DNA of 17,884 nucleotides from an uncultured Verrucomicrobiae bacterium (GTDB lineage: Bacteria; Verrucomicrobiota; Verrucomicrobiia; Palsa-1439): NCBI GenBank assembly GCA_937927265.1, contig CALBCO010000216.1:1-17884 (forward strand). Reading direction: 5' to 3'. Made by a program: the position numbers and the translations under genes. The notes below the pieces were generated by a model. It ran no database searches. It was not told the DNA's origin and was given only the letters and a program-made list of their open reading frames with translations. Below, in pieces: positions 1 through 5,680 of the stretch; position 1 is the stretch's first letter, and each line of letters begins with the position of its first letter.

Positions 1-1946
1 ATGATTCGATTGCGGCCCGGACGCAGCCACCGCTCCGGCAATTGCAGCGAACCGATCAAGAGTCGGCCATTGATGGTGACTGGGCCGCGTCCGGTGAAAT
101 CCACATCCAATCGCGCGCCCCGGTACTCGTAATCGCGCAACCGGCGCAACAATTTTGGCGACCGCACCGCTAACCCAAACGGTAACCGACGCAGTCCCAA
201 CCCCGTCACGGCGGCCAACCACGGCGCGATGGAAAACGCCTGCGGCCGCACATCGTGCCACGGATGACCGTCGGGCACATTGGTCATTTCGATCACCGTG
301 TTGGGCATCGGCAGGGATTGCCCCGGCCGGTAACTCTGTCGGGCCAGCAACTGCATGGCTTGCCAAATCTCTCGCTCGGCGACGAACTCCAAATCGAGGC
401 TGCCGAGGATCGCGCAATACGCCGCGAGGAAATATCGGTCTTTCTTGGCGAGATCGGCGAGCAGTTGCCGGCGGATTTCCGGCAGCCGTTCATCGGCAAC
501 CAAAAACGGCGGCACCGTCAACGCCCATTGATAATCAGCCGCGTCGAGTCCGTAGGAACCCGCCCGGAACAGTTTGCCGTCGTGCGTCTTGATCCAGCCG
601 TAAGCCGGCAGTCCCTTGCCAAAACACTTTTCCAGGCGCCGGCCCAGTCCCTCGGCTTTGCGCGCCGCGGAGTCGTCGCCCATCGCCGCCAACATCCAGT
701 ACGCCGCGTACGCACCGAGGTTGATGTAGAGGTCAAACGCCTGTTGAACCAACCGGCCCCGCCACCGGCGATTTGACTCGCCGCCCGGTTTGCCAACCGC
801 GCCGTCAAACCCCGCGTCGCGGCAACCGGCAAACGGCGACTCGCCCGCAAAAAACCGCCCGAACAAACCCAGCCGGCGGTCCCAACAGCGCCGTTCCAAC
901 CAATCCATCGCCTCACGGAGCAGGGCCTGTTTGTCGGCGGCCAGCCAACAAGCGTCCCCCGTCTGCGTCCAGGCAGTGAACACGCTCCAAATCGCGTAAA
1001 ACACGCCATCTTCTTCCCACTTAGTGATCGGACCGACCAATTGTAAAAACGTTCGTCCATGCGGTTGTTCGCTCTCGATGACTGTTGGGTTAGCTAGCAA
1101 AAATTCCGTCCACCGTCGCACCGGAGCAGCGTTTCCTGCATAGGCTTGGTAAGCGGTAACCATCGCCCCATCGCGCACCCAGATCAGATAATAAATCAGG
1201 TTGATCGCCGCGCGGATCGCGCCGGATTCGTCCTGCATTGCCAGCAACACCCGGCGATTCAAGTCGAGCAATCGCTGGAGTTTTGGGTCGCGCAACTCAA
1301 ACCTCCCGGCCGCCAACGCGCGCGACAACGCCCGCTCCAATACGCGATGTTCCTGCTCGCGCGCGCGGACCCGCGCCCAGCGAGCGACGGGTTGACCGGC
1401 TAATTCACCGGCAATGGCTATACCCGCGCCGGCGGCCAAATGGACCCGGCCATACGCGCTGCGTCCCGGAACGCGCGGACCACGATATTCCCAGTGCGCC
1501 CCCGGCCCCGCGGTGGCAACAAACTCGAACCGGTAGCCCCGATCGGGGTGTTCCACTGCCAACACGCGCGGCGTCGCGCGGAGCACCCGGTCTTGCTTGT
1601 CCGATTTGAAATCCACACAGCCCGGTCTTTCCAACCAGAGCAACACGACCGGCGCGGCAAACCGGGTCAGGACGTGCAAGGTTTGTCGCCGGAATCGGAG
1701 GACGGAGTAAAACGGATCGTAGTCGCACGCCACAAACTCCTTCGCCGTCAGTCCCGGCAGGGTGATGGCATCGAAAATACGTGTAAAATCGTCGCGGCAA
1801 GAGAAGTTGCGATCACGCTGGTCCCGCGATTCGCCCGCGCGCGGCGAGATCCATAATTCCACGCGGCCTTCTTGGTCGAAGTTTAATTCAATGCGCACTC
1901 CGCGCCGATTATGCATCAAGATCGTTTTACCTGGCCGGTTAAACAT
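1..1946 (-). CDS. Glucoamylase-like (alpha/alpha)6-barrel glycoside hydrolase, 3' end cut by window edge
   Basis: This frame stays open from ATG at 1946 to the left edge with no stop, giving 648 residues of a partial protein. I translated it by hand on the minus strand. The first ~180 residues read as a beta-sandwich-like N-terminal domain. From ~220 the protein is helical, with the motif YLIWVRDGAMV (residues ~254-264) and KWEEDGVFYAIWSVFTAWTQ (~309-328). These resemble the W-x-RD and second-helix motifs of GH15-type glucoamylases and related (alpha/alpha)6 glycosidases, which hydrolyse terminal glucosidic bonds. No signal peptide is visible at this start, so a cytoplasmic glycogen/maltodextrin or trehalose role is possible. 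The start is the only ATG after an in-frame TGA at 1982-1980, apart from an internal ATG at 1916. No Shine-Dalgarno sequence precedes it; a good promoter ends 8 nt upstream. The exact GH family is uncertain (GH15, or a GH63/GH133-like relative). Confidence 0.68.
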   Translation of the reverse strand, partial: MFNRPGKTILMHNRRGVRIELNFDQEGRVELWISPRAGESRDQRDRNFSCRDDFTRIFDAITLPGLTAKEFVACDYDPFYSVLRFRRQTLHVLTRFAAPVVLLWLERPGCVDFKSDKQDRVLRATPRVLAVEHPDRGYRFEFVATAGPGAHWEYRGPRVPGRSAYGRVHLAAGAGIAIAGELAGQPVARWARVRAREQEHRVLERALSRALAAGRFELRDPKLQRLLDLNRRVLLAMQDESGAIRAAINLIYYLIWVRDGAMVTAYQAYAGNAAPVRRWTEFLLANPTVIESEQPHGRTFLQLVGPITKWEEDGVFYAIWSVFTAWTQTGDACWLAADKQALLREAMDWLERRCWDRRLGLFGRFFAGESPFAGCRDAGFDGAVGKPGGESNRRWRGRLVQQAFDLYINLGAYAAYWMLAAMGDDSAARKAEGLGRRLEKCFGKGLPAYGWIKTHDGKLFRAGSYGLDAADYQWALTVPPFLVADERLPEIRRQLLADLAKKDRYFLAAYCAILGSLDLEFVAEREIWQAMQLLARQSYRPGQSLPMPNTVIEMTNVPDGHPWHDVRPQAFSIAPWLAAVTGLGLRRLPFGLAVRSPKLLRRLRDYEYRGARLDVDFTGRGPVTINGRLLIGSLQLPERWLRPGRNRI

Positions 1947-1954
1947 GGCCGCGC

Positions 1955-1983
1955 AGAGTAAGCTGTAACCAAACCACGGTCAA
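1955..1983 (-). promoter_or_regulatory. Sigma70-type promoter for the glycoside hydrolase gene
   Basis: Minus-strand -35 TTGACC (1983-1978), a 17-bp spacer and -10 TACTCT (1960-1955). The -10 box ends 8 nt before the ATG at 1946. No ribosome binding site fits in that space, so the mRNA would be leaderless or nearly so. It interleaves with the plus-strand ECF-type promoter. Not tested experimentally. Confidence 0.5.
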
Positions 1984-1991
1984 CACCGTCT
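1964..1991 (+). promoter_or_regulatory. Possible ECF-sigma-type promoter of the Spy/ECF cassette
   Basis: TGTAACC (1964-1970), a 16-bp spacer and CGTCT (1987-1991) resemble the AAC-containing -35 and CGTC-type -10 of many ECF sigma promoters. A start near 1998 would leave a short leader holding the AAAGGAG ribosome site. ECF sigma operons are often autoregulated, so the sigma factor encoded at 2530 is the natural candidate. This is inference from one site. Confidence 0.4.
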
Positions 1992-2000
1992 GGAGATGTG

Positions 2001-2007
2001 AAAGGAG
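2001..2007 (+). promoter_or_regulatory. Strong Shine-Dalgarno site AAAGGAG
   Basis: AAAGGAG lies 8 nt before ATG 2016. It decides the start of the Spy-like gene against the in-frame GTG at 1998, which sits upstream of this site and would put it inside the coding region. Confidence 0.8.
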
Positions 2008-2015
2008 ACAATACA

Positions 2016-2519
2016 ATGAAGACAGGAACAAAAGTGATCCTGACGGCGGGCGCGGTGGGAATGTTGGCGCTGGGAGCAATCGCAATGGCGCAGCCAGAAT
2101 GGAGCGGCCGAGAGGGACCGGGCTTGGGACCGCGGTTTCGCCACGGCGGTTTCGGCGACCGACTGCGGCTCGGGGAACGACTGGGCTTGACCCAGGAACA
2201 GCGCAGCCAGATCAAGTCTGTGCTCGAAAATCACCGCAGCACACTCGAGCCGCTGCGCGAAAAACTGATGGCCGAACGCAACACGTTGCACGAACTCATT
2301 CGCGCCGACAAGGTGGATGAAGCGGCAATTCGGGCACAAGTGGCCAAGATGGCGGCCGTCGAGGCGGACCTCGCCGTGGCCCGTGCGAAAGTGACGCAGG
2401 AAATCCAGCCGTTGCTCTCGCCCGAACAGAAACAACGAGCCAAAGAGTTGCTGACCAAAGCCGAAAAACGCCGCGCGGAGTTCCGCGAACGCATTGCCAA
2501 GCGGCGCGGCCAAGACTAA
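2016..2519 (+). CDS. Secreted Spy/CpxP-like (LTxxQ) protein
   Basis: 167 residues. It begins with a clear signal peptide: a Lys-containing start, a hydrophobic stretch (residues ~6-23) and an A-M-A cleavage site before QPEW. The mature part is charged and helical and carries two family-type motifs, LTQEQ (~57-61) and LSPEQ near the C-terminal third, spaced as in the Spy/CpxP/LTxxQ group. Members of that group are periplasmic helical hairpins that act as chaperones or as metal/envelope-stress sensors. The N-terminal mature region is Gly/Arg-rich (GPGLGPRFRHGGFGDR). It is the first gene of a cassette with an ECF sigma factor 10 nt downstream, so it could be an effector under control of that sigma factor, or part of the sensor. 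Which ligand or stress it handles is not visible. Start chosen from the AAAGGAG site 8 nt upstream. Confidence 0.8.
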   Translation: MKTGTKVILTAGAVGMLALGAIAMAQPEWSGREGPGLGPRFRHGGFGDRLRLGERLGLTQEQRSQIKSVLENHRSTLEPLREKLMAERNTLHELIRADKVDEAAIRAQVAKMAAVEADLAVARAKVTQEIQPLLSPEQKQRAKELLTKAEKRRAEFRERIAKRRGQD

Positions 2520-2529
2520 CATCCGCGCC

Positions 2530-3078
2530 ATGACCGACCAAGGTCATGAACCGACGGACGAACGCCTCATCACCGCCATCCTCGCGGGGGACGATGAGGC
2601 GTTCGCCACACTGGTGGGGCGGTATAAACGCCGGGTACTTGGGATTGCCGCCCGATTCGCCCGGCACGATCAGGAACTCGACGACGTGGCGCAAGAGGTC
2701 TTTGTGAAGGCATATCAAAACCTTGGGAAGTATCGTGGCGACGCGCCGTTTAAACATTGGCTGTCTCGCATTGCAGTCCGCGCCTGCTACGATCTGCTGC
2801 GCAGCACCCGGCGCGAACGGGAACACCGGTCATTGGACGGAATGGAAATCGGCGTTACGGACCACCGCGAAGCTGACCGCGCACGCGAAGTGTTAGAGTG
2901 GGCACTGAGTCAACTCGCCGCACCCGAACGATTGGTGATCACGTTGCTGGAGCTGGAAGAAAAAACCGTGCGCGAAGTGGCCCACCTGACCGGTTGGAGC
3001 GAGGCCAACGTCAAAGTCCGCGCCTACCGGGCGCGGCAGAAGCTGAAAACAATTCTGGAGGCAAGCCATGAATGGTGA
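2530..3078 (+). CDS. ECF-type RNA polymerase sigma factor
   Basis: 182 residues, normal for group 4 (ECF) sigma factors. Region 2 spans ~15-92, with the typical run DDVAQEVFVKAYQNLGKYRG and FKHWLSRIAVRACYDLLR. Region 4 spans ~120-176, with an APERLVITLLELEEKTVREV-type helix and a VKVRAYRARQKL recognition helix. It should direct RNA polymerase to stress-response promoters. ATG 2530 is preferred to a TTG at 2494, which lies inside the preceding gene. No good Shine-Dalgarno is visible, so translation may be coupled to the upstream gene, which stops 10 nt earlier. The stop overlaps the next start by 11 nt. Release by the downstream small membrane protein is inferred from gene order. Confidence 0.9.
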   Translation: MTDQGHEPTDERLITAILAGDDEAFATLVGRYKRRVLGIAARFARHDQELDDVAQEVFVKAYQNLGKYRGDAPFKHWLSRIAVRACYDLLRSTRREREHRSLDGMEIGVTDHREADRAREVLEWALSQLAAPERLVITLLELEEKTVREVAHLTGWSEANVKVRAYRARQKLKTILEASHEW

Positions 3079-3364
3079 CGACAAACTCAGCCGCTTATTC
3101 GCGGCTGCGCGGCAGTGCCCGCCAGACACGACGCGTGTCGAGTTTGGGTTCGAGACGCGGTTGCTGGCCCGATTGCGGACAGAGCGGGAGCAACCAGCGT
3201 TGTGGGCGCTTTGGACGTGGCGACTGATGCCCGTGTTCGCGGCTGTGAGCCTGGCGCTGGGCGTGTGGAACTACACCGCACCAGCCATGGATGGGAACGA
3301 TTGGACAACGGCTTTTGCCGACAATGCCGACAATGAACTCGTTGCCTACTACACGGGGGAATGA
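3068..3364 (+). CDS. Small one-TM protein, putative anti-sigma factor
   Basis: 98 residues. The charged cytoplasmic-looking N-terminus (~1-44) is followed by one hydrophobic segment (~47-68, LWTWRLMPVFAAVSLALGVW) and a short acidic outer tail. I do not recognise a named family. Size, topology and an 11-nt overlap with the ECF sigma gene fit a minimal anti-sigma factor of the CnrY kind: the N-terminus would hold the sigma factor at the membrane. GGAGG at 3057-3061 lies 6 nt before ATG 3068. The next gene begins 1 nt after its stop. There is no zinc-binding HxxxCxxC motif of the classical ZAS anti-sigma type. The anti-sigma role is inferred from context. Confidence 0.65.
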   Translation: MNGDDKLSRLFAAARQCPPDTTRVEFGFETRLLARLRTEREQPALWALWTWRLMPVFAAVSLALGVWNYTAPAMDGNDWTTAFADNADNELVAYYTGE

Positions 3365-3365
3365 C

Positions 3366-3797
3366 ATGCAAAACTGGAAAACCATTGTGGGAGTCGCTGG
3401 TGTGTTTGTGCTGGGGATGATTGCGGGGGGATTGGTGACGGCGCGGGCACTTCAAAAACGCGTGCCGCGGCCATTGCCGCCCGGCTCGCCTCTGGTGGCC
3501 GATTGGGTGGTGCGGCGGTTGGACTGGCAACTGGGTCTCGACCGCGAGCAGCGTCGGCAAATATTGGCGATCATGCAGGAAACACAGCGTGAATTGCAGA
3601 AGACGCAAGCCCAAATCCGACCGCAGATGGACAAAGTGTTCGCGGAGTCGAACCAAAAAATCCGCGCCGTATTGCGCCCCGATCAACAGGAAAAATACGA
3701 TCAGATTGTGGCGGAGCGGCGTGCCCGGTGGCGTGGCCCACCAAGTGAACCCGGTTTCGGTGGCCGGTTGCGGCGCGGTAGTCCTGCGGAAGAATGA
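3366..3797 (+). CDS. Membrane-anchored CnrX/Spy-like periplasmic sensor
   Basis: 143 residues. An N-terminal uncleaved-looking membrane anchor (~7-27) is followed by a helical periplasmic domain. That domain carries LDREQRRQILAIMQETQREL (~57-76) and LRPDQQEKYDQIVAERR, the paired L-x-x-x-Q motifs of the Spy/CpxP/metal-resistance superfamily. Start is ATG 3366, with GGGGGAA at 3355-3361; upstream GTG/ATG candidates lie inside the anti-sigma gene. In the Cupriavidus CnrYXH system a CpxP-fold sensor (CnrX) binds metal in the periplasm and signals through a small TM anti-sigma factor (CnrY) to an ECF sigma factor (CnrH). Gene order here offers the same three parts. No His/Met-rich metal site stands out (no His in the mature domain), so the signal may not be a metal. 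The C-terminal tail is Gly/Arg/Pro-rich. Confidence 0.72.
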   Translation: MQNWKTIVGVAGVFVLGMIAGGLVTARALQKRVPRPLPPGSPLVADWVVRRLDWQLGLDREQRRQILAIMQETQRELQKTQAQIRPQMDKVFAESNQKIRAVLRPDQQEKYDQIVAERRARWRGPPSEPGFGGRLRRGSPAEE

Positions 3798-3957
3798 CCG
3801 ACCGCCCCGCGCACCGCTGCCGTTATTGCGGAGCGTGAGAACAAACGTGTCTGCTCTTCATTGGGCCCGTGCGGTCGGCGCCGGCAGGTTGGTGGTGCAG
3901 GGTGTCCCCGCGCCGGTCATCACCTTGTTGAGCATGCCAGTGATAGGTTGGAGACTG

Positions 3958-3983
3958 ATTTCGCAGTTAGCTAACTGTGAAAT
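3958..3983. promoter_or_regulatory. 26-bp palindrome, possible operator
   Basis: The left half reads ATTTCGCAGTTAG and its mirror completes the right half. 12 of 13 pairs are perfect and the remaining one is G opposite T. The two halves abut with no loop, so a DNA-binding dimer site is more likely than an RNA hairpin, and no T-run follows. It lies ~107 bp upstream of the kinase promoter's -35 box and 160 bp after the sensor gene. The binding protein is unknown. Confidence 0.5.
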
Positions 3984-4089
3984 GAATGCGTCCTGTGTTC
4001 TGTGCGTTGGTGATGCATTGCTTGCGGTCATGGCTCCAGGCGCAGCCGTTCGGCACTTCTGGGGGGCCAAGCTTCCCGTACCGGCACGA

Positions 4090-4118
4090 TTGACAACCCA
4101 AATCGCCGTTCGTAGGCT
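4090..4118 (+). promoter_or_regulatory. Sigma70-type promoter of the globin-coupled kinase
   Basis: TTGACA (4090-4095) is a full consensus -35. A 17-bp spacer leads to TAGGCT (4113-4118) as the -10. Only 8 nt separate it from ATG 4127 and there is no Shine-Dalgarno, so the transcript is probably leaderless. Confidence 0.55.
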
Positions 4119-4126
4119 GCCTCCAC

Positions 4127-5680
4127 ATGGCGAACGGACGGGACAACGAACGACTGGCGTTTGGGGATTTGACCCCGCGCGAAAAGGAGCTTTTGCGCGG
4201 CCTGCGCCCCATGTTGAAACAAGCCCTGCCTGAAATCACTGAAGCATTCTACGCGCGCTTGCTCGATTTTCCCGAAACCGCCGCATTGCTCCAAGATCCC
4301 ACCACGGTCGAGCGGCTCAAACATTTTCAGCGCAATTATCTCCACAGTCTGACCGAAGGCGAGTGCGACGCCACGTATTGTGCCAACCGGATGCGCATGG
4401 GACAAACCCACGAACGCATCGGCCTGCATCCGCAATGGTTTTTGTTGGCCTACAGCATCTACTTTCAAATCCTCGCCCCCATTATCCAGCGCCATCTCGC
4501 CACCGATCCCGACCGCCTCACGAATTCCCTCATGGCCCTGCAAAAGGCGTTCTTGTTTGATGCCTCGCTGGCGCTGGAATCCTACATTGCCAGCGAACGC
4601 CACCGGCACCTTCAACAACTCGACAGCATCGTCAATGACTCCGCCGATGTGATTATTATGCTGGATCAGAAGAAGCGCTTCCGCGCTTGGAATCGCGCTG
4701 CCGAACGGATTTTTGGATGGACACGCGCGGAAATTCTGGGCCAACCCGTTCAAGTGATCGTGCCCGCTCGCGTGCTGCAGAGCGGTGAGTTGGAGCAGAT
4801 AGACAAGATCGTCAATCAACAGGGATTTTGCCACCTTGAAACCATTCGCCAGGCCAAAGACGGCCGGCTGGTGCCGGTGGAGTTAACGACCTCGCTCTTG
4901 CGAGACCCACAAGGTAAACCGCTGGGACGGTCGGTCATTTTACGGGACATAACCGAGCGCAAACGCCTTGAGGAAGCGAAACTGCAAACCGAACGGTTGG
5001 CCACCATTGGCGCCATGTCGGCCAAACTAGCCCACGAAATTCGTAACCCACTCAGTTCGATCATTCTGAACATTGAGCTTGTCCACGACGAGATTGACAC
5101 GCTCGCCAAGGCGGCGCCAGAGGGCGCCAACGAAGCCCGCACGCTGTTGCGCGCACTCGAATCGGAAGTGCGCCGCGTCCAACGGGTGACGGAGGACTAC
5201 CTGGCGTTTGCCCGTCTGCCCCGGCTCGAACGCGAGTGGGTGGCCTTGAACGATGTTTTGCAGCCCGGTTTGGCATTCATGCAATCGTTGTTCGACGCCT
5301 CCAAGGTACGGCTGGAGTGCGATTTCGCGACGGACTTGCCGCCGTTGTTGGTGGACGAGGCGCAGTTATGGCAGGCGATTCTGAATATCATCCGTAACGC
5401 GTTGGAAGCGATGCCCAAAGGTGGCACGCTTTACATCCGCACCGCCCGCGCCGGCGCAGACGTGTTGCTGACCATCCGCGACACCGGGCGCGGGATGACG
5501 GAGTTGGCCCGCCAAGAATTGTTCAAACCGTTTTTTAGCACCAAGTCCGGCGGCACCGGCCTTGGTCTGCCGTTAACCCAGCAGATCATCACCGAACACG
5601 GTGGCCGGATTGAGTGTCAGAGCGTGGAAGGACAGGGCACGACGTTTCTGATTTATCTGCCGTGCCCGGCCGGGAGTTGA
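4127..5680 (+). CDS. Globin-coupled sensor histidine kinase (globin-PAS-HisKA-HATPase)
   Basis: 517 residues with no membrane segment, so probably cytoplasmic. The N-terminal ~155 residues match the globin-coupled sensor family. The proximal heme histidine is H95 in GQTHERIGLHPQWF, the family's H-x-R-I-G-L-x-P-x-W signature. Y42 in EAFYARLL is a candidate distal (B10) ligand-binding tyrosine. A PAS domain follows (~162-278, with DITERKR at its end), then HisKA with H303 in AHEIRNPLSS as the phosphorylated histidine. The HATPase domain has N424 (N box), DTGRGM (452-457), FKPFF and GGTGLGL (475-481). Known relatives such as HemAT and the Anaeromyxobacter kinase AfGcHK bind O2, CO or NO at heme. 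No response regulator lies in this window, so the partner is elsewhere. The YfhO gene starts directly after its stop (TGAATG), making a likely operon. Heme binding is inferred from motif, not shown. Confidence 0.9.
   Translation: MANGRDNERLAFGDLTPREKELLRGLRPMLKQALPEITEAFYARLLDFPETAALLQDPTTVERLKHFQRNYLHSLTEGECDATYCANRMRMGQTHERIGLHPQWFLLAYSIYFQILAPIIQRHLATDPDRLTNSLMALQKAFLFDASLALESYIASERHRHLQQLDSIVNDSADVIIMLDQKKRFRAWNRAAERIFGWTRAEILGQPVQVIVPARVLQSGELEQIDKIVNQQGFCHLETIRQAKDGRLVPVELTTSLLRDPQGKPLGRSVILRDITERKRLEEAKLQTERLATIGAMSAKLAHEIRNPLSSIILNIELVHDEIDTLAKAAPEGANEARTLLRALESEVRRVQRVTEDYLAFARLPRLEREWVALNDVLQPGLAFMQSLFDASKVRLECDFATDLPPLLVDEAQLWQAILNIIRNALEAMPKGGTLYIRTARAGADVLLTIRDTGRGMTELARQELFKPFFSTKSGGTGLGLPLTQQIITEHGGRIECQSVEGQGTTFLIYLPCPAGS

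Larger units (their letters stand above)
3798..4126 (+). other. 329-bp gap without a convincing gene
   Basis: Short frames cross this stretch but none shows protein-like composition or a start signal. It holds a near-perfect 26-bp palindrome (3958-3983) and a promoter (4090-4118) for the downstream kinase gene. I see no T-rich terminator for the cassette upstream. A small RNA cannot be excluded. Confidence 0.5.

Noticed and set aside
1..1946. Frameshifted or broken gene in the left region
   Set aside because: Several short frames suggested fragmentation, but the third minus frame is continuous and only cut by the window edge.
1998..2015. GTG start for the Spy-like protein
   Set aside because: It would place the AAAGGAG ribosome site inside the coding region and add charged residues before the signal peptide.
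2494..2529. TTG start for the ECF sigma factor
   Set aside because: Lies inside the preceding gene; ATG 2530 gives a normal family N-terminus.
3958..3983. Palindrome as an intrinsic terminator
   Set aside because: No loop and no downstream T-run; an operator is more plausible.
3589..4233. Plus-strand frame of 214 codons bridging the gap before the kinase
   Set aside because: Begins inside the CnrX-like gene in another frame and runs through the palindrome and promoter; no protein-like features.
4028..4834. Minus-strand frame of 268 codons
   Set aside because: Antisense to the globin domain, which has clear family motifs.
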